A DNA stretch of 64,000 nt from Psychrobacter alimentarius (GCF_001606025.1 NZ_CP014945.1:1054001-1118000); one strand, 5' to 3'; shown: positions 36,800 to 45,759, counted from the stretch's first letter. The notes: a model not told the origin generated them from the sequence alone. A program made the numbers and translations.

Positions 36800-38161
36800 T
36801 TATTTCCTGTCTTTTAACATAGCTAACACCTTATCCTCTCCCAGCTGATCGATCAACGCTTGCAGCTGCAAGGTAGAGTCAGCCTTGGTTTGCGCATCCG
36901 CTCTAAACTCTGCCGTATCTCTGCCCTCGCGCAAAGCATCTAAATAGTCAGCCCACTTCTGCATCATTTCCGCACGATCGTCAATGTACTCAAATCGACC
37001 ATAAGCTGAGCCGTTAGGATCTTTAGTGGTATGACCCAATGCCATCTCAACAAGCACAAGAGAGTACTTTAGCTGCTCTTGCAGGATAGTCTTCGCAGCG
37101 GCTCTAAAACCATGAGCACAATGTATGTTTTGATAACCCAAATTGTGTAGTTGATTATTAGCAGTAGCGTCTGAAATGATATGGTGTTTTTTTGCTGTTT
37201 CGCTAAAAAAGACATATTCAGTATGGCCATTAATCTTTTGCTGTTCACGCAATATAGCTACAGCTTGATGCGGTAGGGGAACCACCATATCCTTAACCAT
37301 AGTTACCTTACCTTGACCCTTGAGTGGCTTCAATTGCCACCTACCAGTCTCTAGGTCTAAATCATCCCATTTCATACGGCGTAGATCGCCGTTACGCACG
37401 AAGAGCATAGCTAATAGCCTAAGGGAGCTTATGGTATTCAAATCACAATTTAAGGTTTCAATAGCTCGCAGTAACTTAGCCAAATCTTTAGGCTTAGTGA
37501 TGGCAGGGCGGTGACCATAGCTAGATTTAGCCAATTGACTCTTAATAAGCGCCGCAGGATTGCTACTACAGAATCCACGAGCACCCGCATAGACAAACAC
37601 GTCACTAGCAATACCTGCACAGCGTTCAGCCTTATCTGTGAGCTTGCCAGCTTTATTTAAGGAGTTAGCTTGGATGTCTAGTAACACTTCGAGCATTCTA
37701 GGTGAGCCAATCTCACTAATAGGTTCATTACCAATATAAGAGCATATAAGCTCTAAACGGCCCTTCTTACGAATAAGTGTATTACCCTTTTGAGTTTGCT
37801 CCAAGCTATCGAAATACTCCCAAGCAAAATGATTAAAAGAGTTTTTAGTTTTACTAATAATACTATTCTTTAATTCTTCACGATGGTTTTTAGGATCAAT
37901 GTTACGGCTTAGTAGCCCTTCATAATCACGCCAGATTTCACAGGCACGAGAAAATGATACGTTTGGATACACTCCAAGCGATATACGTTTGTTTTTTGAA
38001 TGAGTAGGGGACAGATAGCGATAAACCCAAGACTTAGTTCCGTTAGGTCTGACCATGAGATAAAGCATAGGATGATTTTTTACAGAGACTAGGTATTCCT
38101 TGTCATCGGCTTTATGACTGCTTATGCTGCGGTCGGAGCTGATAGGTTTGCGTGCTTCCAT
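36800..38161 (-). CDS. int: P4-type tyrosine integrase
   Basis: Inserts and excises the island at tRNA-Leu. The N-terminal DUF4102-like domain (LVSVKNHPMLYLMVRPNGTKSW, ISLGVYPNVSFSRA) binds the arm sites. A SAM-like core domain follows. The catalytic residues are visible: Arg in LFVRNGDLRRMKWDDLD, His-x-x-Arg in HCAHGFRAAAKTIL, Gly-His in EMALGHTTKD and the nucleophile Tyr in AYGRFEYIDDR. I start at the ATG at 38159-38161; an ATG 7 codons upstream overlaps a TGTACAT repeat. The repeats just upstream (38175-38212) suggest the integrase represses its own promoter. The gene lies 160 bases from tRNA-Leu. Confidence 0.93.
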   Translation of the reverse strand: MEARKPISSDRSISSHKADDKEYLVSVKNHPMLYLMVRPNGTKSWVYRYLSPTHSKNKRISLGVYPNVSFSRACEIWRDYEGLLSRNIDPKNHREELKNSIISKTKNSFNHFAWEYFDSLEQTQKGNTLIRKKGRLELICSYIGNEPISEIGSPRMLEVLLDIQANSLNKAGKLTDKAERCAGIASDVFVYAGARGFCSSNPAALIKSQLAKSSYGHRPAITKPKDLAKLLRAIETLNCDLNTISSLRLLAMLFVRNGDLRRMKWDDLDLETGRWQLKPLKGQGKVTMVKDMVVPLPHQAVAILREQQKINGHTEYVFFSETAKKHHIISDATANNQLHNLGYQNIHCAHGFRAAAKTILQEQLKYSLVLVEMALGHTTKDPNGSAYGRFEYIDDRAEMMQKWADYLDALREGRDTAEFRADAQTKADSTLQLQALIDQLGEDKVLAMLKDRK

Positions 38162-38192
38162 AACTGACACCCCAATGTACATTTAAAAACCA

Positions 38193-38212
38193 GTGTACAT
38201 AGTAGTGTACAT
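38193..38212. promoter_or_regulatory. Paired GTGTACAT repeats, probable right arm-type integrase site
   Basis: GTGTACAT at 38193-38200 and 38205-38212, spaced 12 bases start to start, the same octamer and spacing as at the left end. A third TGTACAT lies at 38176-38182, just before the integrase start. They overlap the integrase promoter region. Confidence 0.6.
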
Positions 38213-38267
38213 CAGACTCATGGATTGGGATAGATAGAGCAAGACAGTATAGAACGCCAGATACAAC

Positions 38268-38291
38268 AAAGCCCCTGATATCAGGGGCTTT
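38268..38291 (-). terminator. Island-borne terminator after tRNA-Leu
   Basis: Perfect repeat AAAGCCCCTGA-ta-TCAGGGGCTTT. It lies 33 bases beyond the tRNA 3' end, inside the island, and would end the tRNA transcript in place of the displaced chromosomal terminator at 17425-17457. The following T-run is weak (TTTGTTGT). Confidence 0.65.
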
Positions 38292-38323
38292 AGCTGTTCT
38301 ATAAGATAGTATAGGACTATGTA

Positions 38324-38341
38324 ATGGTACCCGGAGCCGGA
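38324..38341. repeat. Right attachment repeat inside tRNA-Leu
   Basis: ATGGTACCCGGAGCCGGA, covering the CCA end, acceptor strand and part of the T-stem of tRNA-Leu. Identical to 17473-17490. Confidence 0.9.
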
Positions 38342-38411
38342 CTTGAACCGGCACGCTATTACTAGCGAGGGATTTTAAATCCCTTGTGTCTACCAATTTC
38401 ACCACCCGGGC
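38325..38411 (-). tRNA. tRNA-Leu (anticodon UAA)
   Basis: 87 nt with encoded CCA. Acceptor GCCCGGG pairs with TCCGGGT. The anticodon stem AGGGA/TCCCT holds loop TTTAAAA, giving UAA. The long variable arm CTCGCTAGTAATAGCG is typical of leucine tRNAs. The T-loop is GTTCAAGTC. It is intact despite the island inserted at its 3' end. Confidence 0.97.
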
Positions 38412-38523
38412 AAAACTTGTAATATCTACTAAGTAATCATTCTACTAGCTAGATAAGTGCTGGCTATTATAAGCGGTTATGCTAATAATGCAAGCTAAAA
38501 TTAACGTAAAGTTAATAAATAAT

Positions 38524-38597
38524 TGGAGGCTGGAGTCGGAATCGAACCGGCGTTAACGGAGTTGCAGTCCGCTGCATGACCACTCTGCCATCCAGCC
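38524..38597 (-). tRNA. tRNA-Cys (anticodon GCA)
   Basis: 74 nt with encoded CCA. Acceptor GGCTGGA pairs with TCCAGCC. The anticodon loop CTGCAAC gives GCA. The T-loop is GTTCGATTC. It lies about 110 bases upstream of tRNA-Leu in the same direction and is probably co-transcribed. Confidence 0.97.
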
Positions 38598-38611
38598 AAT
38601 CAAGGTGGACT

Positions 38612-38639
38612 ATATTAGCAAAAATATATTAAATTACAA
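38612..38639 (-). promoter_or_regulatory. Promoter of the tRNA-Cys/tRNA-Leu transcript
   Basis: On the minus strand, TTGTAA (38634-38639) and TAATAT (38612-38617) are spaced by 16 bases and lie about 15 bases before tRNA-Cys. Confidence 0.55.
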
Positions 38640-38868
38640 GTCATTTTTTAATTAAAAACAGGTTATTTGCTCGCTTACCTATATTTAGATGCTATTTGCA
38701 CTTATTTATACTATAAAAAGTCTTTATAGGCTCTGTGCTGAGCAGGCATCTGATGGCGAACATACAGATTAATACTATCAACTAGGCTTATTTATCGCAG
38801 TCTATCATCATCAATTGTGTTTTGATTTTTTAATAGCGTGATAGATTAGAGAAGTCTTATATAGCTTT

Positions 38869-39903
38869 TTAAGCGTTTAGATAACTTGAATAATACGTCA
38901 CTCTATCATGACGCAAAAATCCAGCTACGCCCAATCCGTAACGTTCAGCGACGCGAACCGCTGTACTGGTAGGGGCAGACATACCGATTAGCCAAGGGAT
39001 ATGACTACGAATAGATTTTTGCACCAGCTCAATTGATAAACGTGAGGTCATTAGTACACAGCCCACCTCTATTTTCTGACGCAATTGCCAGCCTATCAGT
39101 TTATCAAGGGCATTATGACGCCCTACATCTTCAAATAGATACAATTGTTGTTCATGTATCGTAGCGGCTGCATGTACTGCGCCAGTCAATTGATGTGTAT
39201 GTTGCAACGCATCAACTTTTTGTCGCATGTCCAACAGATACTCAAGACTTGGTATTGCTGCGCTCTTAATTGAATGAATTTGAGGCGTATGAGGCAAGCG
39301 CTTTTGTGAATAGCTACTAAGATCGGGCAGTGCTTGTGTCAATCCAGTAATACCGCACATGCCGCATCCTGTGCGTCCTGCTAGTTGACGCCTTTGAGCC
39401 TGAATGCGTTGATGACAGCGCTGGCTTAGAACCAGTTCGACCACATAAACGTCGTAATCTTGCAGTTGCTCGGAAATTTTCTCAAAGGTAGCTGGTTCAT
39501 TACTTTCATCGTCTAAGTCTTGAGCAAATTGTCGGTAACTTGAAATATCAGTAAGCAGCGTCACCTCCCAATCTAATAACTCATGACTATGTCGAATTAG
39601 GCCTTCACTAAATAAGAACCCAACTGCTAAGTATTCAAGCTGGTTTGGACTTGCCATCAGTACCGCGTAATGTATGCCATTGATGACAATGGCAACAGCG
39701 GCTTCTACTGCTAAACTGGCTGGCTGATTATCAACATAAGGTTGAGCTGCGCCACTGTGATCGTATCTATCTGAAGAATAAGCGTGTTTCTGTGACAAAT
39801 GAACACGTGCAAGCGGCGTTGTAGGCAAGTCTATAACACTAGGTTGCTTATCTGATAAAAATGGCTCATTCGCTTGATTTGTCGCATTGGTCTTGTCTGT
39901 CAT
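38869..39903 (-). CDS. fdhD: Formate dehydrogenase accessory sulfurtransferase FdhD
   Basis: Passes sulfur to the molybdenum cofactor of formate-dehydrogenase-type enzymes. The 344 residues include the family core: VGFLFSEGLI (94-103), the sulfur-carrying pair in GRTGCGMCGITGL (Cys180, Cys183), AVHAAATI and EDVGRHNALDKLIGW, then VLMTSRLSIELVQKS. The N-terminus is about 40 residues longer than E. coli FdhD and polar. It lies 88 bases after the molybdopterin oxidoreductase gene, which is its likely client. Confidence 0.94.
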   Translation of the reverse strand: MTDKTNATNQANEPFLSDKQPSVIDLPTTPLARVHLSQKHAYSSDRYDHSGAAQPYVDNQPASLAVEAAVAIVINGIHYAVLMASPNQLEYLAVGFLFSEGLIRHSHELLDWEVTLLTDISSYRQFAQDLDDESNEPATFEKISEQLQDYDVYVVELVLSQRCHQRIQAQRRQLAGRTGCGMCGITGLTQALPDLSSYSQKRLPHTPQIHSIKSAAIPSLEYLLDMRQKVDALQHTHQLTGAVHAAATIHEQQLYLFEDVGRHNALDKLIGWQLRQKIEVGCVLMTSRLSIELVQKSIRSHIPWLIGMSAPTSTAVRVAERYGLGVAGFLRHDRVTYYSSYLNA

Positions 39904-39991
39904 TATAGGTGGTCACAGTGTTTAATTATCGATAATATTTTTGCCGTCTTTGTTGTAAATCGTCGTTACCGAGAGACTCGGCTTTCAAAAA

Positions 39992-42346
39992 CTAAGCAGG
40001 GTCTGCCATCTCCGTATCTGCATTCACACGCTGTAAAACCACAGTCGTTGATTTGTAGGCAGGTATATGAGAGTCTGGCGCATGGGTGTCCAAATCAAAT
40101 AAATCATTACACTCAGGGTAATAAGTCGCTACGGCGTTTGCAGCGATATCCATTTCGGTCAATATTAGTGGCCCTAAAATACGTGCCTGGTCTGTGCTGT
40201 CTTTACTTAGGTGTCGGGTTATCATAACCTTATCGCCTTTTTGCCATCCTAGACGGTTCATCTCATCAGGATGCATAAACAGCACATCACGTCGATCGGT
40301 GTGACGATAACGATCTTGATAACCAAAAATCATGGTATTAAATTGGTCATGGCTACGAACACTGGTCAACTGCCAAATCTTTTGCTCATTGGCTTGAGTG
40401 ACACTGCTTGAGGTTGTAATGTCTGTGTCATCTTGAAATGACGACGTTGCCTCTGCCATTTGTGCAGCGACATAAGTAATCGGATATTGCGGTACTTCAA
40501 ACTGTGCTTTACCGTCACTGGTATTCCATACGCGGTGGCGTGCAGGGTGATACAAATGAAAGCCACGTTCAATCTCACGAATACGTTGATTAAAATTCTC
40601 AAACCCACTAATCGCCTGAGCAATATAATCACGAATGACATCAAAATCCTCGCTCATCATTTGCCATGGAATGTTCGAATGATCTTCGAATACATGAGTA
40701 GCAAGATCTGCCACAATCTGCGCTTCAGACTTCAAGGTCTCGCTAACGGGTTTCAAATTGCCTTGAGTTCGAACAATCTGACACATAGAGTCTTCGATAG
40801 TGGCAAATTGCTCACCTTTAGCCGTAATGATGCGTTCAGTACGACCCAAGCAAGGCAGGATAAGATTGTTTGCACTAGGGTATAACATTGTCTCATTGAG
40901 CTTGGTTCCCACAAAAATATTCATCTGAGTGGTGGTCAAAGCTTGTTGAATGGCTTTAGTATCAGGCGCTGCCACAGCGTAATTACCACCCATCGCCATA
41001 AATACTTTAAACTTACCAGCAATCAACGCTTTTGCGCCTGTCACGACATCGTAACCGTGCGCTTGCGGCATAGGGTGTTTAAACACCCGTTCAAGACTAT
41101 CTAGTAGTTTTTGAGCAGGGCGTTCATGGATGCCCATCGTACGGTCACCTTGTACATTGGAATGTCCACGGACTGGAGAAGCACCTGCGCCATCAATACC
41201 AATCATACCCATCAGTAGTAATAAGTTAGTAATCATCGCTACATTATCATCGCCTTGCACGTGTTGGGTGATACCCATACCCCATGTGCAAATCGTTGCT
41301 GGGCTGTCAGCCACCAGCTGGGCAAGATTGATGATTTCTGCCTGAGTGATACCACAACCACGCTCAATATCTACCCATGATTGCTCAGTAAGCCATTGTT
41401 TTAACGGCTCAAAACCCGAAGTATGGGTCGTAATAAAGTCACTATTGATCTTATCGTTTTTAACCAGCCATTTAGCAAGACCTGTCAGTAAAGCTGCATC
41501 ACCGCCGATTTGAACTTGAACAACCTCGTCAACCATAGTGTCGCTAGAACCCGCTGCCATGTGTATGGGCTTCTGCGGGTTTCTAAATTTACTTAAACCT
41601 TGTTCGCGCATAGGATTGATAGAAATAATTCGAGCACCTTTTTCATGAGAATGAGCAAGCATTTCAAGCATGCGAGGATGGTTGGTTGCTGGGTTTTGAC
41701 CAAACATCAATATCAGTTTTGCTTGCCCAAAATCTTCTAATTTTACGGTGGCTTTACCAACGCCCAATTGTTTGCTTAGCATCACTGAGGTGGGTTCGTG
41801 GCACATGTTCGAGCAGTCTGGCAAGTTATTGGTGCCAAAACAGCGCACAAATAACTGATACATGAAAGCGGGTTCATTGGTAACCCGACCTGAGGTATAA
41901 AATAACGCCTCATCTGGCGAATGAAGCTGCTTTAGCTGGGCTGCAATACGTTCATAAGCGGCTTCCCAAGAAATCGCTACATAGCGATCTTGCGTTGCAT
42001 CATAATAGACAGGTTCTGATAGGCGGCCAATATGTTCTAGCTCGTAGCCTGACCATTGTTGTAACTCGGTGACCGTATGTTTTGCAAAAAAGGCTGCATC
42101 TGCTTTGGTAGTCATGGTTTCACTAGCGATGACTTTGATGCCATTTTCGCAAACATCGAGGGTTTTATGAGAATTATGATCAGGCCATGCGCAACCTGGG
42201 CAGTCAAACCCACCTTGGGGCTGATTGCTTTTTAACACACTCATACTGCCTCGCAAAAAAGTTTTATAGTCCATCAATTTACGAGTAGAAGAGAATAGGG
42301 CGGGCCAACCAGCAGCAGGATGGGTATAAACAGGAATTTTACGCAT
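39992..42346 (-). CDS. FdhF/YdeP-type molybdopterin oxidoreductase
   Basis: About 784 residues, full length and collinear with E. coli YdeP: GGFDCPGCAWPDHNSHKTLD at the start, FYTSGRVTNEPAFMYQLF, FPDCSNMCHEPTS-like LPDCSNMCHEPTSVML, GMGITQHVQGDDNVAMITNL, VRGHSNVQGDRTMGI and VRSHDQFNTMIFGYQDRYR. No Sec/Tat signal, so cytoplasmic. I use the ATG at 42346; a GTG four codons upstream is also in frame. In E. coli YdeP is linked to acid resistance, but its reaction is not established. With fdhD next door it probably needs a sulfurated cofactor. No other formate dehydrogenase subunits are present. Confidence 0.92.
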   Translation of the reverse strand: MRKIPVYTHPAAGWPALFSSTRKLMDYKTFLRGSMSVLKSNQPQGGFDCPGCAWPDHNSHKTLDVCENGIKVIASETMTTKADAAFFAKHTVTELQQWSGYELEHIGRLSEPVYYDATQDRYVAISWEAAYERIAAQLKQLHSPDEALFYTSGRVTNEPAFMYQLFVRCFGTNNLPDCSNMCHEPTSVMLSKQLGVGKATVKLEDFGQAKLILMFGQNPATNHPRMLEMLAHSHEKGARIISINPMREQGLSKFRNPQKPIHMAAGSSDTMVDEVVQVQIGGDAALLTGLAKWLVKNDKINSDFITTHTSGFEPLKQWLTEQSWVDIERGCGITQAEIINLAQLVADSPATICTWGMGITQHVQGDDNVAMITNLLLLMGMIGIDGAGASPVRGHSNVQGDRTMGIHERPAQKLLDSLERVFKHPMPQAHGYDVVTGAKALIAGKFKVFMAMGGNYAVAAPDTKAIQQALTTTQMNIFVGTKLNETMLYPSANNLILPCLGRTERIITAKGEQFATIEDSMCQIVRTQGNLKPVSETLKSEAQIVADLATHVFEDHSNIPWQMMSEDFDVIRDYIAQAISGFENFNQRIREIERGFHLYHPARHRVWNTSDGKAQFEVPQYPITYVAAQMAEATSSFQDDTDITTSSSVTQANEQKIWQLTSVRSHDQFNTMIFGYQDRYRHTDRRDVLFMHPDEMNRLGWQKGDKVMITRHLSKDSTDQARILGPLILTEMDIAANAVATYYPECNDLFDLDTHAPDSHIPAYKSTTVVLQRVNADTEMADPA

Positions 42347-42430
42347 GACAGATCTCACAGATAAATAGCGATATATAACAACTATATCCCTATGAGGAAA
42401 AGTTTTATACGATTATTAACTATAGATAAC

Positions 42431-42470
42431 AAAAAAACCTCCAAGAAAAACGTGTTTTCTTGAAGGTTTA
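42431..42470 (-). terminator. Terminator after the ABC importer operon
   Basis: On the minus strand AAACCTTCAAGAAAA pairs with TTTTCTTGGAGGTTT (one wobble) and a T-run follows. It separates the ABC genes from the YdeP-type gene. Confidence 0.85.
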
Positions 42471-42583
42471 TAGTGTGCTTATACGTTGAAAAAATGATGC
42501 ATTGAAAAAAAAGAGTACGTCAATAAAAGCTGGCAAAACATCAGCTTACTGATAAACGTTTATCACGGTTATCTTTATATAGC

Positions 42584-43378
42584 TTAGCTTAAAATCAAAC
42601 TGTCATCTTCAACTTTTTCACCGCGCGTTTGCTCAAACATATCGAGTAAATCATGTACTGTCATACCTTTACGAATATCGCCTGACACATCTAGTACGAC
42701 TTGACCTTGGTGCAGCATCACCGTTCTAGTACCATGCGCCAATGCCTGCTGCATGGAGTGTGTAACCATCATAGTGGTCAGTTTGTTGTCCGTCACAATC
42801 TTATCAGTTAACTCCAAAACAAAAGCCGCTGTTTTTGGATCAAGCGCTGCCGTATGCTCATCAAGCAATAGGATTTTAGAGGGCTGTAAGGAGGCCATGA
42901 GTAAGCTGACTGCTTGACGTTGACCACCTGATAACAAGCCCATGCGATCGGTCAGACGGTTTTCCAATCCCAGTTTTAGCACCGACAACTTTTCTCTAAA
43001 CAAATCACGATTGTTTTGATTGAGTGCAAAACTCAAGCCACGCTTGCCACCACGCTTATAGGCCAGTGCCATATTTTCTTCGATGGTTAATGCTTCACAA
43101 GTCCCCGCCATCGGGTCTTGGAATACACGAGCCACCCAATGAGCGCGCTGATGTGCCGTCTTTTTAGTAACATCAATACCATTCAACAAGATTGAGCCAC
43201 TATCGACACGTGTGGTACCACTAACGGCGTTCAAAAAAGTTGATTTACCAGCACCATTGGTACCGATGACGGTCACAAATTCACCATCTGCAATATTTAG
43301 GTCGATACCACGTAATGCAGGGTTTTCAATGGGCGTTCCAGGATTAAAGGTCAACCGCAAATCTGTAGCTTGCATCAT
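42584..43378 (-). CDS. ABC importer ATP-binding protein
   Basis: 264 residues. Walker A GTNGAGKST, signature LSGGQRQAVSLLMA, Walker B ILLLDEHTAALDP, and H-loop VTHSMQQALAHGTRT. Note DEHTAALD instead of DEPTSALD, which is common in this importer group (partners of PF04392 binding proteins). AAGGA precedes the double ATG. It lies 31 bases after the permease gene. It powers uptake of the ligand bound by the lipoproteins encoded upstream. Confidence 0.9.
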   Translation of the reverse strand: MMQATDLRLTFNPGTPIENPALRGIDLNIADGEFVTVIGTNGAGKSTFLNAVSGTTRVDSGSILLNGIDVTKKTAHQRAHWVARVFQDPMAGTCEALTIEENMALAYKRGGKRGLSFALNQNNRDLFREKLSVLKLGLENRLTDRMGLLSGGQRQAVSLLMASLQPSKILLLDEHTAALDPKTAAFVLELTDKIVTDNKLTTMMVTHSMQQALAHGTRTVMLHQGQVVLDVSGDIRKGMTVHDLLDMFEQTRGEKVEDDSLILS

Positions 43379-43409
43379 AATAATTATTCCTTATGGTTGC
43401 ACATTGACA

Positions 43410-44309
43410 TTAAGCCCGAACTTTACGACTTAAAAATTTAGTTTTGGCTTTTGGTAATACCAGAGCCAAGACCACGAGTAATGCTGTAATCAAGTTCAAA
43501 TCTTGCGGACCAAAACCGATGCTACGCAGGGTTTGACTGGACAGGGCGACCTGAATAAAGAGTTTGTATAGCACCGCACCGACTACCACCGCAAAAGTAA
43601 TTAACCAAATCCGCTTAGCAGGAATAATAGTCTCACCAATGATAACGGCTGCCAAACCAATGACAATCGTACCAATACCGATGGATATGTCTGCGCCACC
43701 TTGGGTCTGCACAAATAACGCGCCAGCCAATGCTATCAAACCGTTAGAGATTGCCATACCAATAATGGTCATCCACGACGTATTGATACCTTGAGCCTGT
43801 GCCATTCTGAGGTTTGAGCCAGTAGCACGCATGGATAAGCCAGTTTCAGTACTATAAAACCAGTTTAAGAATAACATGGCTAATAGTACAACAGTGCCGA
43901 TAATTAGACAGCGCATCCAATAACCGTTGCCATCGGACACTAACGTACTAAACACGGTGGTTTCGCCCAATAGCGGCAAGTTTGGCGCACCCATGATGCG
44001 TAGATTGACAGAATATAGCGCGACCATCACCAAGATACTGGCAAGTAATTGCAAAATTCCAAGCTTGACGTGCAACCATGCAGTGACAATACCGGCGACT
44101 GAACCTGCCAGCATACCAAACGCACAGGCAAGCCATGGATTGATACCAGCGATAATAGAAATACCAGCGACTGCACCGCCAAGTGGAAAACTACCATCAG
44201 CAGTCAAGTCAGGAAAGTCGAGAGTACGAAATGAAATAAGCACACCAAGTGCTACTAGGCCATAAATCAGACCGCTTTCAAGCGCACCAAAAAAAGCAAT
44301 TAAGGACAT
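43410..44309 (-). CDS. ABC importer permease
   Basis: 299 residues, about eight to nine membrane helices of the branched-chain-amino-acid-type permease family (BPD_transp_2). Phrases include DFPDLTADGSFPLGGAV, GLSMRATGSNLRMAQAQGIN and GTIVIGLAAVIIGETI, which are typical of permeases linked to PF04392 binding proteins. Likely ligand class is an aromatic amino acid or related compound (TrpXYZ-like); this is inferred. A hairpin lies between it and the upstream binding-protein gene, which may lower its expression relative to that gene. Confidence 0.88.
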   Translation of the reverse strand: MSLIAFFGALESGLIYGLVALGVLISFRTLDFPDLTADGSFPLGGAVAGISIIAGINPWLACAFGMLAGSVAGIVTAWLHVKLGILQLLASILVMVALYSVNLRIMGAPNLPLLGETTVFSTLVSDGNGYWMRCLIIGTVVLLAMLFLNWFYSTETGLSMRATGSNLRMAQAQGINTSWMTIIGMAISNGLIALAGALFVQTQGGADISIGIGTIVIGLAAVIIGETIIPAKRIWLITFAVVVGAVLYKLFIQVALSSQTLRSIGFGPQDLNLITALLVVLALVLPKAKTKFLSRKVRA

Positions 44310-44486
44310 AAGAGATCAGTAAGTCATAACCAAGCGTTTAGCAAATAACGTTGTCGCTATTCATAGAGTGAAGCAACCAAAAAAATCGGTACTATTTTAT
44401 CCATGAATCAAGTTATCTAAACGGCTGAGCGGTGAATTTAACAGATTAAGCAATCTGCGGTTAGGGTAAACCAAAACATATCAAAA

Positions 44487-44522
44487 AGAAGCCCAGCCTA
44501 CTGATTCATAGCTGGGTTTCTT
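44487..44522. terminator. Hairpin between binding protein and permease genes
   Basis: AAGCCCAGC pairs with GCTGGGTTT across a 13-base loop, T-run on the plus side and AAAAAG on the other. The gap (44310-44628, 319 bases) holds nothing else that I recognise except a possible permease promoter. Confidence 0.7.
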
Positions 44523-44628
44523 ATAGTAAATACTTGGTATTCTAGCGTAAGAGTAGATAATGGATGACAACGTGATCACAACCACCAGCTACCTTTTTTT
44601 GCTATGAAAAGCCAAGTATGAATGTGCG

Positions 44629-45666
44629 TTATTCTACCACTTCTTTTGCTTTATCGATAACCGCTTGTGACAAAGTAATGCCTTCTTCTTTAGCATGCTT
44701 TGGACTGACATACAGGTCTAACATTTGTGGGGTGTAGACAGGAATAGCGCCTGCTTTTTCACCATTCAAGATACGGACAACGATTTTGCCAGTTTCGCGA
44801 CCAAGATTGTAATAATTCACACCCAATGCTGCCACCGCACCGCGCTCAACTGAACTGGTGTCTGAAGCAATAAGTGGGATTTTACTTTCTTTGGCGATTT
44901 GATAGAGCGACTCGTAAGCCGATACCACATTATTGTCGGTTGAGGTATAAATCATGTCAACCTTACCCTCAAGGCTACGTGCTGCCATCGCAATGTCATT
45001 ACTACGCTGAGCTGGTGCTTCGTGCACATTGATGCCAAGTGGCGTTAATTTTTCTTTTAGATTTTTTAAGATGATGGTTGAGTTCACCTCACCTGGGCTA
45101 TAAACATAACCGACATTTTTCAAATCAGGAATGATTTGACGCATCAATTCGATCTGTGGTTCATACGGTAGCGCATCTGATGCGCCTGTCACGTTGGTAC
45201 CGGAGCCATCAAGCTTGGGTACTAATTTGGCAGCGACTGGATCAGTGACCGCTGAGAATACCAGAGGGATGCTGCTGGTTGAGGCAGCAACAGACTGAGC
45301 AGACGGGGTTGCGATAGCGACGATCACATCTGGCGCATCGGCAACGAACTGCTTCGCAATCTGTCCAGCAGTTGCTGTATTGCCTTGGGCGCTTTGGAAG
45401 TTGACAGTCAAGTTTTCACCGTCTTTAAAGCCTGCTTCATTCAACTCGTCTATGACACCTTTGCGTACATCGTCAAGTGCTGGATGTTCAACAATAGCGG
45501 TAATAGCGACCGTCTTCATCTCTGTTGCAGCATCGCCAGTAGCAGCATCTGTCGCACCGGTATCTTGTGCTGACTGGTTACAACCCGTCAAGATAGCGGT
45601 ACAAACGCCGCCCAATAATAGCGCCTTGCTAAATTTAAAATGACCAAAACGATTTTGATACAACAT
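44629..45666 (-). CDS. ABC substrate-binding lipoprotein (copy 1)
   Basis: 345 residues of the PF04392 binding-protein family. N-terminal lipoprotein signal with lipobox LTGC (Cys at about 29). The two-lobe fold shows VAITAIVEHPALDDVRKGVI, NLTVNFQSAQGNTATAGQIA, IYTSTDNNVVSAYESL and ASDTSSVERGAVAALGVNYY. I start at the ATG at 45666 because AGGAGTG lies 7 bases before it; the frame is open 12 codons further. It is a close paralog of the next gene. The ligand is unknown; relatives bind tryptophan. Confidence 0.9.
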   Translation of the reverse strand: MLYQNRFGHFKFSKALLLGGVCTAILTGCNQSAQDTGATDAATGDAATEMKTVAITAIVEHPALDDVRKGVIDELNEAGFKDGENLTVNFQSAQGNTATAGQIAKQFVADAPDVIVAIATPSAQSVAASTSSIPLVFSAVTDPVAAKLVPKLDGSGTNVTGASDALPYEPQIELMRQIIPDLKNVGYVYSPGEVNSTIILKNLKEKLTPLGINVHEAPAQRSNDIAMAARSLEGKVDMIYTSTDNNVVSAYESLYQIAKESKIPLIASDTSSVERGAVAALGVNYYNLGRETGKIVVRILNGEKAGAIPVYTPQMLDLYVSPKHAKEEGITLSQAVIDKAKEVVE

Positions 45667-45759
45667 AGGTTTCACTCCTGAAATAATAATGTGTCCGTAC
45701 ATTATTGAATAAATAAAAGTTCATACAGGCCATCTAAACAGACAGCCACTATCTAAAGG

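Larger units (their letters stand above)
17473..38341. mobile_element. Integrated genomic island at tRNA-Leu(UAA), about 20.85 kb
   Basis: Bounded by an 18-base direct repeat (17473-17490 and 38324-38341) equal to the 3' end of the intact tRNA-Leu. It carries a P4-type integrase next to the tRNA, an AlpA regulator, a Gp2-like HUH protein, YqaJ and DUF932 genes, and a block of nuclease, kinase and AAA+ genes. No capsid, tail or conjugation genes are seen, so it looks like a satellite-like or non-self-mobilising integrative island with defence cargo rather than a prophage or ICE. Confidence 0.88.

Noticed and set aside
38112..38405. ORF across tRNA-Leu and the integrase start (97 codons)
   Set aside because: It reads through a tRNA gene and the attachment site; the peptide is an artefact of tRNA sequence.
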